The notes under the pieces: generated by a model | What the model saw: only the letters and a program-made list of their open reading frames with translations | Told to the model about the DNA's origin: nothing | Databases searched by the model: none | Source: DATARN01 sp963851105 | GTDB taxonomy: Bacteria; Actinomycetota; Acidimicrobiia; Acidimicrobiales; Palsa-688 | Direction of reading: 5' to 3' | DNA: 64,000 bases | Assembly: GCA_963851105.1 (NCBI GenBank) | Contig: CAWKNP010000002.1 | Location: 372,001 to 436,000 of the forward strand | Position numbers and translations under genes: made by a program | Part shown: positions 1-9,650 of the stretch, piece after piece | Numbering within the stretch: the first letter of the stretch is position 1 | How the letters are laid out: the number at the start of each line of letters is the position of its first letter

Positions 1-1
1 C

Positions 2-1867
2 AACCTCCAGTTCGACGGCGCCGGGTCGGTCTACGCCTCCACCAGCTCGGGGATGCTCAAGCACAGCGCGTCTGAGTACGTCACTCCGTGGACGGTCGTT
101 GAGAAGCCGGACCCGAACCCCACCAACTCGCCGTATCGCAACTCCTTCTTCACCGATGTCAAGGTCCGGCCCGGCACCGGCGGGCAAACGGTCCTAGCCC
201 CCATCGGCTGGCGGGGCGGGACCCTCCCGACCGACACCAGCTTCAACGGCTTCTACCAGTCGACCACCGGCGGCGGGGCCGGCAGCTGGCACCTACTCAC
301 CCTGACCGGCGCCCTGGCGGGCATCAACACGGGCCGGACGTCCTTCTCGTGGTCGGCCAACGGCAAGGTGCTGTACGCCGTCGTCGAGAGCACGGCCACC
401 CAGGGGCTGCTCGGCGTCTTCAAGTCGGCCAACGGCAACCCGGTCGGCCCCTGGACCCTCGTCGCCGATTCGAACAAGTTGGCCAACTCGGGCTCGGCGC
501 TGGCCGCATCCGGGGGTGCACCCGGCGGCCAGGCCTGGTACGACCAGTACGTCCTGGTCGACCCGACCGACGCCAACCACGTGTACGTCGGGCTGGAGGA
601 GGTCTTCGAGTCCTCGAACGCCGGGGCCACCTGGGCCACGCCCGGCCCGTACTGGAACTTCCCCTTTGCCTGCTGGAGCGTGGTTCCGGCCCAGAACACT
701 TGCCCCAACACCATCCACCCGGACCAGCACGCGGCCGCCTTCGGCCCGAGCGGGCAGGTTTATTTCGGCAGCGACGGCGGCATGTGGCGCCGGGCCGCCA
801 GCGACCGGGGCACCGTCAACTGGACCGACCTGAACACCACCCTGCGCACCTTGCAGTACTACTCCGTCGGCACCGGCACGCTCCCCAACCACGGTGGGAC
901 GGCGGTATGGGGCGGCCTCCAGGACAACGGCGTTTCCCTGCTGAAGCCGGGCCAGACGCAGATGGTCTCGCCCTTCGGCGGTGACGGCGGTGTCGTCCTG
1001 ATCGACCCGAACAACGGCAACCGGGCCGTCAACGAGTACACCAACCTGGCGATGGCGTCGACGACCAACGGAGGTGTGTCGGACGGGTCAGTCGAGGTCT
1101 ACAACACCATCTCACCGTCGTGTGCCAACCCGATCTACAAGGCCAACCCGTGCGACCCCAACACCCGGTTCATCGCGCCGTACTCGGCCGACGTGACGAA
1201 CATCAACCACTGGGTCGCAGGCGGCCAGTTCGTCTGGGACAACCAGGGTCTCGGGTGGGGCACCAACTGCTCGGCCAGCGCCTGTGACTGGAAGATCGTC
1301 CACGACACCGGCGCCGGTCACCAGATGACCGCCATCGGGGCCTCGGGCTCGACCACCTATGCCGGGTGGTGCGGCGGCGGCGGAGGCGGGGGCAGCGTGT
1401 GCACCCCCGGTACCAACAACGCCTTCATCTCCGGGATCGACACCAACTTCGGCGGAACCTGGCACCAGCTGACCGCCCCCAACCTCCCCAACCGGATCGT
1501 GACGTCGTTCCTGCTCGACCCGGCCGACGCAGGCCACGTCGTGGTGACCTATGGCGCCTTCTCTCGCCGCTGGGTCGCAGGTGGCGGCGTGGGCCATGTC
1601 TTCGAGAGCTTCGACGGCGGGGCGACGTGGACCGACATCAGTGCCAACTTGCCCGATGCCCCCGCCACCAGTGCCGTCATATGGCATCACGATCTGGTCG
1701 TGGGTACCGACGTCGGCGTGTTCCTCACCGTGGCCGGGCACCCCAGTGAGTGGCGGCGGGTAGGCCAGAGCCTGCCCAACGCCTCCACCAACCAGCTCAC
1801 GGTCACGCCCGATGGGTCGACGCTGATCGCGGCCACCCACGGCCGGGGGATGTGGTCGATCCGTTAG
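2..1867 (+). CDS. Asp-box (BNR/sortilin-like) beta-propeller protein, 5'-truncated
   Basis: The frame is open from base 2, so the N-terminus lies outside the window; 621 residues are visible. Several Asp-box-like turns (S-x-D/N-x-G-x-T-W) occur, for example SSNAGATW near residue 200 and SFDGGATW near residue 540, with related GSDGGMW. This repeat is typical of multi-bladed propellers in sialidase-like, sortilin-like and photosystem-assembly-like extracellular proteins. A Gly-rich stretch lies near residue 460. No sialidase catalytic set can be recognised, so an enzymatic role is not claimed. It is probably a secreted propeller, but the signal peptide cannot be seen. Its stop overlaps the convergent GNAT gene by 4 bp. 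Confidence 0.75.
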   Translation, partial: NLQFDGAGSVYASTSSGMLKHSASEYVTPWTVVEKPDPNPTNSPYRNSFFTDVKVRPGTGGQTVLAPIGWRGGTLPTDTSFNGFYQSTTGGGAGSWHLLTLTGALAGINTGRTSFSWSANGKVLYAVVESTATQGLLGVFKSANGNPVGPWTLVADSNKLANSGSALAASGGAPGGQAWYDQYVLVDPTDANHVYVGLEEVFESSNAGATWATPGPYWNFPFACWSVVPAQNTCPNTIHPDQHAAAFGPSGQVYFGSDGGMWRRAASDRGTVNWTDLNTTLRTLQYYSVGTGTLPNHGGTAVWGGLQDNGVSLLKPGQTQMVSPFGGDGGVVLIDPNNGNRAVNEYTNLAMASTTNGGVSDGSVEVYNTISPSCANPIYKANPCDPNTRFIAPYSADVTNINHWVAGGQFVWDNQGLGWGTNCSASACDWKIVHDTGAGHQMTAIGASGSTTYAGWCGGGGGGGSVCTPGTNNAFISGIDTNFGGTWHQLTAPNLPNRIVTSFLLDPADAGHVVVTYGAFSRRWVAGGGVGHVFESFDGGATWTDISANLPDAPATSAVIWHHDLVVGTDVGVFLTVAGHPSEWRRVGQSLPNASTNQLTVTPDGSTLIAATHGRGMWSIR

Positions 1868-2484
1868 GCCGTGCGGCGCACCTGGCGGGCCGCGGCCTCG
1901 GCGACGGAGATGGCCGTGGCCGCGTCGATGCGGTCCGAGGAGGCGGGCACCTCCATTGTCGTGCGGAGAATCCCGGCGTCGTCGAGCTCCATCTTGGCGC
2001 CGGCCTTGGACAGCAAGCTCCGCATGGCCACGTTGTCCGTCATGACCCGGGCGTGGAAGCGTTCGATGCCGTTGTGGCGCGCAACGACGGCGAGAAGGTC
2101 GAGGAGTACCGAGGCCAGTCCCTGGCGGCGGTAGTCATCGCCCACGACGAATGCGATCTCCGCGACGGAGGGATCGGGGGCTAGGCGGACGTACCGGGCG
2201 ACTGCGATGACCGGCTGTCCGACCACGTCGAGGGCCACCGCGACCCAGGCGAAATGGGAGCGGTAATCGATCTGGGTGAGGTAGTCCGCTAGTTCCTCGT
2301 CCAGTTCGGCGATGGCTGAGAAGAAGCGATGGCGGCGGGAATCGGCGGAGAGGTGCTGCATGCCCCAGTGGAGTTTCGTCCGGTCGCCGGGCATGATCGG
2401 CCGCAGCAGGACCCGTGTTCCACTGGCCACCACCACCGGAAGCCCCCACCCCGTCGAGGTGTTCAGTCGCACGTGATCCATCAA
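1864..2484 (-). CDS. GNAT-family N-acetyltransferase
   Basis: 206 residues. The acetyl-CoA binding segment VVGDDYRRQGLASVL, around residues 115-130, carries the R/Q-x-x-G-x-A signature of GNAT enzymes, and the surrounding alpha/beta pattern (RPIMPGD near the N-terminus, then AEIAFVV) is also GNAT-like. The layout resembles the stand-alone or C-terminal GNAT domains of actinobacterial protein acetyltransferases, but no regulatory domain is present. The substrate is unknown. ATG at 2484 or 2481 are both possible starts. It converges on the propeller gene with a 4-bp overlap. Confidence 0.85.
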   Translation of the reverse strand: MMDHVRLNTSTGWGLPVVVASGTRVLLRPIMPGDRTKLHWGMQHLSADSRRHRFFSAIAELDEELADYLTQIDYRSHFAWVAVALDVVGQPVIAVARYVRLAPDPSVAEIAFVVGDDYRRQGLASVLLDLLAVVARHNGIERFHARVMTDNVAMRSLLSKAGAKMELDDAGILRTTMEVPASSDRIDAATAISVAEAAARQVRRTA

Positions 2485-2575
2485 TCCAGGGTAGCGCGGT
2501 GCTAACTATTGCAAGCACCTGACACCGGGCTGACGTGCTTTAGCCTGGAGTCACACGACGATCGAGGAGGGACCG

Positions 2576-3061
2576 ATTCCTGACCTGCGCGACATCCTCG
2601 CAGAGGAGCACCGTGAGATAGCGGCCCTCCTGGACGACCTTGCGACCAGCCGCCACGACCGCTTCCCGTTGGCCCACCGCCTGATCGACGCCTTGGCCAC
2701 CCACAGCGCCGCCGAGGCGCAACTGGTGTACCCCGCCCTACGCGACATCGTGCCGGGGGGAATCGCCATGGCCGACGCGGCTCAAGACGAGCACCGAACC
2801 ATGCGCAAGGCCCTCACCGTCTTGGAGGACAGCCATCCCGGCGATGCCGCCTTCGAACAGGCGCTGGTTGACCTGCGGGCGGAAATGGCGGCTCACGTTC
2901 CGGTCGAGGAGAACACCTTGCTTCCCGCCTTGGCGGAGGTGATCAAGGCCGACAAGATGGAGGAACTCGGCGTGTTGTACATCGCCATCAGGGACAGCCT
3001 GCCGTCGGGCCTCCAGGCCTTGCCCCCCGACCTCCCCGACCCCGAGTTTCGTCCCTGGTAG
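2576..3061 (+). CDS. Hemerythrin HHE-domain protein, apparent ATT start
   Basis: About 161 residues. The HHE-type four-helix bundle shows the expected metal ligands: EEHREI near residue 10, HSAAEAQLVYP near 45, DEHRTM near 69 and HVPVEENTLLP near 108. The first TTG in frame (2669) would delete helix 1 with its first ligand. Upstream, a strong Shine-Dalgarno GGAGG (2566-2570) is followed after 5 nt by ATT (2576), giving I/M-PDLRDILAEEHREI, which restores a complete domain. I therefore place the start at ATT, a rare but known initiator. HHE proteins bind a di-iron centre and act in oxygen, NO or iron handling; the specific role here is unknown. Confidence 0.82.
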   Translation: MPDLRDILAEEHREIAALLDDLATSRHDRFPLAHRLIDALATHSAAEAQLVYPALRDIVPGGIAMADAAQDEHRTMRKALTVLEDSHPGDAAFEQALVDLRAEMAAHVPVEENTLLPALAEVIKADKMEELGVLYIAIRDSLPSGLQALPPDLPDPEFRPW

Positions 3062-3062
3062 C

Positions 3063-3557
3063 TCAGGTGAGCGTCTTGCGGAACTGATACTCGGTCGTTT
3101 CGCTGAGATCGTTCAGATCGCGCGTGACGCCCGTTCGGGTGTAGCCCAGCCGCTCGTAGAGGCGATGGGCGGCCAGGAATCGGGTGTCGCTCCACAGCTC
3201 GATGCCGTCGGCTCCGCCGCTCGCGGCCTGTTCCTCGGTCCAACGCACCAACGACGCACCGAGGCCCCGGCCGCGGCGGTGGGGCGCCACGTAGAGCTTC
3301 ACCAGTTCGACTGGGTCCTCGTGGCCGGGGCAGAGGCCGACAGTCGCCGCGATCCAGGCGCCCTCGGGCAGCACCCAAAGCCTGCCGCCGATGCGGTCGA
3401 AGTGCTGGGCGGGGGCCAGCAGATCGGGATATTCGCCCGCGATGTCGGTGACGCACCCCGGATACTCAGCCCAGCAGGCGCCGATGAGGGCGATAAGCGA
3501 CCAGGAGTCGCCGTCCACCGCCGGGCGGATCCCGGCGAGGACCCCGTCGTTCGCAAT
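3063..3557 (-). CDS. GNAT-family N-acetyltransferase, start uncertain
   Basis: About 164 residues. The GNAT core starts at IRPAVDGDSW and contains the acetyl-CoA motif LYVAPHRRGRGLGASLV followed by AHRLYERLGYTRTG, a typical GNAT C-terminal half. The frame stays open to an ATG at 3692, but the extra 45 residues are Ser/Arg/Pro-rich and coincide with the 3' end of the DUF427 gene in another frame, so they look spurious. The only other initiator candidate is ATT at 3557, one base after the DUF427 stop (TGA-C-ATT), which fits termination-reinitiation coupling. Substrate unknown. Confidence 0.75.
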   Translation of the reverse strand: MANDGVLAGIRPAVDGDSWSLIALIGACWAEYPGCVTDIAGEYPDLLAPAQHFDRIGGRLWVLPEGAWIAATVGLCPGHEDPVELVKLYVAPHRRGRGLGASLVRWTEEQAASGGADGIELWSDTRFLAAHRLYERLGYTRTGVTRDLNDLSETTEYQFRKTLT

Positions 3558-3558
3558 G

Positions 3559-4326
3559 TCAGCTGAACTGGGTACGGGGTCGCTCCTGGTCGGTCCCGTC
3601 GATGCGGAGGTCGAGCTTTTCGTTGTAGAAACAGGCCAGGCCGGCGATTTTCTGGGCCTCGGGGAACGGCGCCCGGTAGATCCACAGGACATCGCGATGC
3701 ACGGTGCCGGCCGACTCGACGGACCAGTAGGCCGCGGCTCCCTTGTAGGCGCAATGGGTCACGGTATCGGACGGTCGCAACAGGTCGCGGCGGACGTCGG
3801 TGAGCGGCAGGTAGTACCGGGGCGGCAGGCCGGTCTCGAACAGAATGCGAGGTTGGTGGCTGTCGGCGACGGTCGTGCCGCCGACCATCACCTCCACGTG
3901 GCGGCCGCTGGCGAGGATGTCGATGCGGTGATACGGGTCCCGGGCGTGGGTGTAGACGGGCTCGTCCTCCTCCATCCACTCGTCCATGGCGTCCCACTCG
4001 AGGCGGACAGCGTCGCGGATCGCGGCGATGGGCGATGCGGGATAGCGCACGGCGGCACCCGGCGCCGTCAGGTGGGCGACCTTGACGTCGAACAGCTCGG
4101 CATCACCCCGGCTGGGCGACTTGTGCCCGGGCCCCGCCGGGACGAGCGCGGCGGCCACGTCGCCGACGGGGAAGTAGTAGGTCGGGTAGTACGGCCGTTC
4201 CCAGACGAGCAGCGGCTCCTTGGTGTCGGCGACGACGTCACCGCCGAGGTACACGCGCACTCGCTTGCCGCTCGTCTCGACGCGAACCCGCCCGGCGTGG
4301 GCCAGCTCCGCAGGCGTGTCCGACAT
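3559..4326 (-). CDS. DUF427 domain protein (two tandem DUF427 units)
   Basis: 255 residues starting at ATG 4326 (MSDTPAELAH); the ORF continues upstream but that part lacks any domain and overlaps the divergent promoter region. The first unit has VRVYLGGDVVADTKEPLLVW and YYFPVGDV, the second has VEVMVGGTTVADS, GLPPRYYLPLTDV and THCAYKGAAAYWSV, which is the most conserved DUF427 stretch. DUF427 proteins are common in actinobacteria and have a compact beta fold, but no established biochemical function. It is followed by, and probably coupled to, the GNAT gene at 3063-3557. Confidence 0.85.
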   Translation of the reverse strand: MSDTPAELAHAGRVRVETSGKRVRVYLGGDVVADTKEPLLVWERPYYPTYYFPVGDVAAALVPAGPGHKSPSRGDAELFDVKVAHLTAPGAAVRYPASPIAAIRDAVRLEWDAMDEWMEEDEPVYTHARDPYHRIDILASGRHVEVMVGGTTVADSHQPRILFETGLPPRYYLPLTDVRRDLLRPSDTVTHCAYKGAAAYWSVESAGTVHRDVLWIYRAPFPEAQKIAGLACFYNEKLDLRIDGTDQERPRTQFS

Positions 4327-4399
4327 GGGCGCGAGCCTACGGCAGAGCGTCGTCGTGACCGTGATCCGGTAGTGCCTGCCAGGCGGTACGGTCCTCTGA

Positions 4400-5017
4400 G
4401 TGAAGGTGGCCGACGACCTCCATCTGCCGAGCGTCCTCGTGGCCGTCATCGCCGTGGTGATGTCCCTGGGGGTGTTCGTCGTGATCACCAGTCGCAACGG
4501 GACTCCGATCGGGATCTACGACAACGGGATCGGCGACCATTGGCCGGCCGGGCATCGCCGGCTCAGCATCGTCGACCGCACCGGCAACGATGGCTGGCGT
4601 CAGGCGGTCGCCGACGCGGTGCACACTTGGGGTGCCGCGGGCTCGTCGTTGGAGTTGACGGTGAAGACGGGTGGGGGCGGCTGCCACCAGAGCCGGGACC
4701 ACATCGAGGTGTGCGTGGCGACCGCCGACGTCATTGCGAGCCAGGGAGCCCAGGGTGAACAGGGCCTCTTTTTGCCCAAGGTCGGCCGCCGTCACGACTA
4801 CCACTCCGCCATCGTCCTCGTCTGCTCCGACTGCGGTATCGATCAGACCCGCATGACGGTGATCGCGACCCATGAGGTCGGCCACGCCCTGGGTTTGGCG
4901 CACAGCCTCGACCCGCAGTCCGTGATGTACTACCTCGGCGGATCCGCCCAGCCCGACGCCCAGGACCTCCAGATCCTCCGCCTGTTGGAAGGCACCGCGA
5001 CGCCGAATGGGGGGTGA
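4400..5017 (+). CDS. Matrixin-like (M10-type) zinc metalloprotease, membrane-anchored or secreted
   Basis: 205 residues from a GTG start. A hydrophobic segment (about residues 12-30) acts as signal peptide or anchor. The metzincin zinc site THEVGHALGLAHS (about residues 154-166) matches HExxHxxGxxH, and PQSVMYY about 10 residues later supplies the Met-turn. The catalytic domain is minimal, without hemopexin repeats or a recognisable cysteine-switch propeptide. It is therefore a small extracytoplasmic matrixin-type endopeptidase of unknown substrate. Transcribed divergently from the DUF427 gene. Confidence 0.88.
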   Translation: MKVADDLHLPSVLVAVIAVVMSLGVFVVITSRNGTPIGIYDNGIGDHWPAGHRRLSIVDRTGNDGWRQAVADAVHTWGAAGSSLELTVKTGGGGCHQSRDHIEVCVATADVIASQGAQGEQGLFLPKVGRRHDYHSAIVLVCSDCGIDQTRMTVIATHEVGHALGLAHSLDPQSVMYYLGGSAQPDAQDLQILRLLEGTATPNGG

Positions 5018-5048
5018 CGGCCGCCACCGCCCGGTGGTAATCTTCTGA

Positions 5049-5060
5049 GAACGTATGTTC
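5049..5060. promoter_or_regulatory. LexA-type SOS box overlapping the helicase start codon
   Basis: GAACGTATGTTC is a GAAC-N4-GTTC element that fits the actinobacterial/Gram-positive LexA consensus CGAACRNRYGTTYG at all positions except the first base. The helicase ATG (5055-5057) lies inside it and a possible -10 hexamer TAATCT (5038-5043) lies just upstream, so a bound repressor would block initiation. Site assignment is by consensus only. Confidence 0.6.
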
Positions 5061-8000
5061 GCAGAAACCGAGCTTGCCAACACTGGGCTTTCAAACACCC
5101 TGCCCCTTTTTCCCGGCCCTGACGACGACGTGCTCAATGCCATGCACCCGGCCGTGCGGGCGTGGTTCGTGAACCGGTTCCCCGAGGGGCCGACCGAGCC
5201 GCAGTTGCTGGGCTGGCCCCGGGTGGCCGCGGGGGAGGACACGCTTATCGCCGCGCCGACGGGGTCGGGCAAGACCTTGGCGGGGTTCCTCATGGGCATC
5301 GACGCCTTGTACCGCGCCGCCGGTGCGGGCGAGGAGGTCGAGGGGGCGACCCAGGTCGTCTACGTCTCGCCGCTCAAGGCGCTGGCGGTCGACATCCAGC
5401 AGAACCTGGAGATCCCGTTGCGGGAGATCGCCGAGACCGCCGCCCGGATGGGGTTGGCGGCGCCCAACCTGCGCGCTGAGGTCCGCAACGGCGACACCAC
5501 CGCCTCGGCCCGGGCGGCCATGTTGCGCCGACCGCCCAACTTCTTGGTCACGACGCCGGAATCGCTGTACCTCATGGTCACCGCCGAGCGCAGCCGGGCC
5601 ACGCTGGCGTCGGTCCGCACCGTCATCGTGGACGAGATCCACGCCGTGGCCCGCGACAAGCGCGGCTCGCACTTGACCCTCACCCTCGAGCGGCTGGAGC
5701 ATGTCTGTGACCGCCGCCCGGTGCGCGTTGGGCTTTCGGCGACGCAGCGTCCCATCGAGCGGGTGGCCCGGCTGCTGGTCGGCGCGGGCCCCGATCGGTC
5801 GACCGCCGACGGTGGCCCCCGGTGCGCCATTGTCGATGTCGGCCACCGCCGGCAAATGGATCTGGCCATCGAGCTCCCCCAGGGCGAGCTCGAGGCCGTG
5901 GCCTCGGCCGAGCAGCTCCACGAGATCCTCGACCACATCGCCGGCCAGGTCCAAGCCCACCGCACCACCCTGGTGTTCGTCAACACCCGGCGCCTGGCCG
6001 AGCGCCTCGCCCACCTGCTCGGCGAGCGGTTGGGCGACGACATGGTCGCCTCCCACCACGGCAGCCTCTCCAAGGAGCGCCGTTTGCGGGTCGAGACCCG
6101 GTTGCGGGCCGGGGACCTGCGGGCCCTGGTGGCCACGGCGTCGCTCGAACTCGGCATCGACATTGGGCCCGTCGAGCTGGTGTGCCAGATCGGCTCGCCC
6201 CGCAGCATGGCGACGTTCCTGCAGCGCGTCGGGCAGATCCGGGCACCACAAGGGCGGCCTGCCGAAGGGCCGCCTCTTCCCCATGACGCGCGACGAGCTG
6301 GTCGAGTGCTGCGCCCTGCTCGCCGGCGTGCGGGCGGGTCGCCTCGACACTTTGTCGCCGCCCGTAGCCCCCCTCGACATCCTGGCCCAGCAGGTCGTGG
6401 CGGAATGTGGCGCCGCCCGCTGGCGGGAGGACGACCTGTACTCGCTCGTGCGCCGGGCGGCCCCCTATGCCGACCTGACGAGGGAGGCATTCGACGAGGT
6501 GGTCACCCTCGTGTCCGAGGGCATCGCCACCGGGCGGGGGCGGCGGGGGGCCTACGTGCACCGCGACCAGATCAACGGCGAGCTCTCCGGCCGCCGTGGC
6601 GCCCGCCTGGCGGCGCTCACCTCCGGCGGCGCCATCCCCGAGACGGGCGACTACCGGGTGCTGGCCGATCCCGACGACACCTTTGTGGGCACCGTCATCG
6701 AGGACTGGGCTCTCGAGTCCATGGCGGGAGACGTGTTCCTGCTCGGTTCCACCTCGTGGCGGATCCGGCGAGTCGAACCCGGCATCGTGCGCGTCGTCGA
6801 TGCCGGCGGGGCCCCGCCATCGGTCCCTTTCTGGTTGGGTGAGGCGCCAGCGCGCACCGCCGAGCTCTCCGAGGAGGTTTCTGAGCTGCGGGCGGGCGTG
6901 GCCACGCGCCTGTCGGCCGGCGCCGACCACGGCGTCGCCGACGCCGTGGCTTGGGTGGCGTCACGGTGCGGCGTCGACGACGAGGTGGCGGCCATGGTGG
7001 TCCGTTATCTGGCCGCGACCTGGGTCGCGCTGGGGGGCCTTCCCACGCTCGGCAACATCTACATCGAGCGGTTCTTCGACGACTCGGGGGGGATGCAGCT
7101 GATCGTGCACGCCCCCTTCGGCGGCCGCATCAACCGGGCGTTCGGTCTGGCCCTGCGCAAGCGCTTTTGCGTCTCGTTCGACTTCGAGCTGCAGGCCGCG
7201 GCCAACGACGACGCCGTCTTGCTGTCCCTCGGGCCCCAGCACAGCTTCCCGCTCGAGTCAGTGCCGCGGTTCTTGTCCTCGGCCACCGTCGCCGACGCCC
7301 TGCGGCAGGCGGCGCTGCTGTCGCCCATGTTCGCCATCAGGTGGCGGTGGAACCTGAACCGGGCCCTGGCGGTGCTGCGGTTCCGCGGTGGCCGCAAGAA
7401 CCCGCCGCCCATCCAGCGCATGGAGGCCGACGACCTGATGGTGGCCCTGTTTCCCGCGTTGGCGGGCTGCCAGGAGAACGCCACCGGACCGATCGAGATC
7501 CCGGACCATGTCCTGGTGCGCCAGACGATGCACGACTGCCTGACCGAAGCGATGGACGTTGAGGGCTTGGTGGCGCTGGTGCGAGCGCTCGAGAGCGGTG
7601 CCGTCGCCGTAACGTGCCGCGACACCACCGAGCCGTCACCCCTTTCCCACGAGATCCTCAACGGCCGCCCGTACACCTTCCTCGACGACGCTCCCCTCGA
7701 AGAGCGGCGCAGCCGGGCGGTGACCCTGCGTCGCGGTCTTCCCGTCGAGGCCCGCGACCTTGCCGCCCTCGATCCCGACGCCATCGCCAGGGTCCGGGAG
7801 GAGGCCGCGCCCGAGGTTCGCGACGCCGACGAGTTGCACGACCTGCTTCTGTCGCTGGTGGTCTGCCGGCCGATGCCGGAGCTGGCCGGCATGTTCGAGG
7901 AACTGGTGGGGCGCCGGCGGGCGCTGGCAGTGGCCGTCAGGGGTTGTGCGGACGGGCTGTGGTGCGCCGCCGAGCGGCTTGGGGAGGTGGCATTGCTGTT

Positions 8001-9612
8001 TCCCGGCGCCCTGGAGGCGACCGGTGATGGTGATGCTGTCGCCCAGGGCGATGCCGATGCCGATGCCGTCGCCGCCACGGCGCTGCGGGGGCACCTGGAC
8101 ATCTCCGGCCCGGTGACGGTGGCCGCCCTGGCGGCGGCGACGGCGCTCGACGAGGGCACGGTGCGCATAGGGATGGCGCGGCTGGAGCACGAGGGCTTTG
8201 CCCTGAGCGGCTCGTTCGAGCCCGGGGTGGACGGTGAGCAATGGTGCGCCCGCCGCCTGCTGAGCCGGATCCACAGCTACACCCAGAAGCGCCTGCGGCG
8301 CGAGATCGAGCCGGTCACCGCCCAGGACCTCATGCGGTTCCTGTTGCGTTGGCAACACGTGGCCCCCGGGACCCAGCGCCAGGGCCGCTCCGGCCTGATG
8401 GCGGTAATAGAGCAGCTGCAGGGCTTCGAGTTGCCGGCTGGCACCTGGGAGTCCCAGGTGTTTCCCTCACGCATCGAGCACTACCGGCCGGCGTGGCTCG
8501 ACGAGCTGTGCCACTCGGGGCAAGTGGCGTGGGGGCGCATTAAGGTGCGCGACAGCGTCGGCGAAGGGGAGTCCGCGGGCGGCGCCGGCGCTGCCGCGGG
8601 CGCGCCCGGCAGAGCGGTCCGTCCTGCTACGTCGGGCACCTCCGGGAGGGCGGGGACCGGCGAGGGCACGCCTGGTACGCCGGGAACCTCCGGCAAGGCA
8701 GGGACCGGCGGGGGCGCGCCTGGCTCGGGTACGGCTGGCCCGCTTGGCCCGGGCCCGGTTGGCGGGGGGCCTCGCATGGCGAGCATCACGTCTCGTGCGA
8801 CACCCATCACTCTGCTGCTGCGCGCCGACCTTGCGTGGCTGCTGCAGTCGGCCCGGGGCGATGCCATACCCGCAGAGCCGTCGGCGGGCGCCAGTCACGA
8901 CATCATCGAAGCGCTCCGGGAGTGTGGGGCGCTGTTCCTCCCCGAGCTGGCCGCCGCCGCCCGCCGCCTGCCCGCCGAGGTGGAGACCGCCCTCTGGGAC
9001 GGCGTGGCCCGGGGCCTGCTGACCGCCGACGGCTTCTCCGCCGTTCGGTCCCTCCTGGCAGGCCGCCAGGTCGCATCGCACCGGGACTGGCAGGCCCGCC
9101 GGGGTCTGCGCCGGGGGATCTCGGGCGCCCGGGCGGGCGCGGCCAGTGCCGCCGCCACCGGAGGCGGTCGCTGGTCCCTCCTGCCCGTCGCGGGCGCCGT
9201 TGTCGATCGCGATTCGCTTGCCGAGGCAGTGGCTGAACAGCTCCTGGCCCGCTGGGGTGTGGTGTTCCGCGACATCGTGGCTCGCGAGACGCTGGCCATC
9301 CCGTGGCGCGACGTGCTGTGGGCGCTGCGGAGAATGGAGGCCCGGGGCACGGTACGTGGTGGGCGCTTCGTGACCGGCTTTTCGGGTGAGCAGTACGCGT
9401 CGCCTGAGGCCGTCGAGCAGCTCCGCAGCGTCCGTCGCACCCCTCGCACGGGCGAAACCGTGCATCTTTCGGCGACCGACCCGCTCAATCTGGTGGGGAT
9501 CATCACGCCGGGTCCCCGGGTCCCCGCGGTGCGCACGAACACCGTGACCTACGTCGATGGCCTGCCGCACGCCGATAGCAGCTCTCAGGTGGCCGTCGCT
9601 CCCGCCTCCTAG
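5055..9612 (+). CDS. lhr: Lhr-type large DEAD/DEAH ATP-dependent helicase, frameshifted at about 6231
   Basis: Two overlapping ORFs (5055-6842 and 5701-9612) together encode about 1518 residues, the normal length of Lhr (large helicase-related) proteins. The first half has Walker A APTGSGKT (67-74), DEIH box (193-196), motif III SAT (228-230) and VFVNTRRLAERL. Motif VI starts as FLQRVG and then leaves frame; dropping one G from GGG at 6231-6233 gives QRVGRSGHHKGGLPKGRLFP, the expected Lhr motif. The second half carries the winged-helix and Lhr C-terminal region. A collagen-like Gly/Pro/Thr insert lies at 8570-8780. Lhr enzymes are 3'-to-5' ssDNA translocases linked to DNA repair. A LexA-type box covers the start. 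The indel is probably a sequence error but could be a true lesion. Confidence 0.88.
8570..8780 (+). repeat. Collagen-like Gly-X-X low-complexity insert within the helicase
   Basis: Codons here specify a Gly-rich stretch with recurring GT, GA, PGTPGT and SGRAGT-type triplets, unlike the conserved sequence on both sides (KVRDSVGEGE before, RMASITSRATPIT after). It stays in frame, so it behaves as an expanded loop between folded domains. The underlying DNA is an imperfect GGC/GGG-rich repeat. Confidence 0.7.
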
Positions 9613-9650
9613 CGCCGGCGGTTCGGGTCAGCCGGAATCCGCCACCACCT

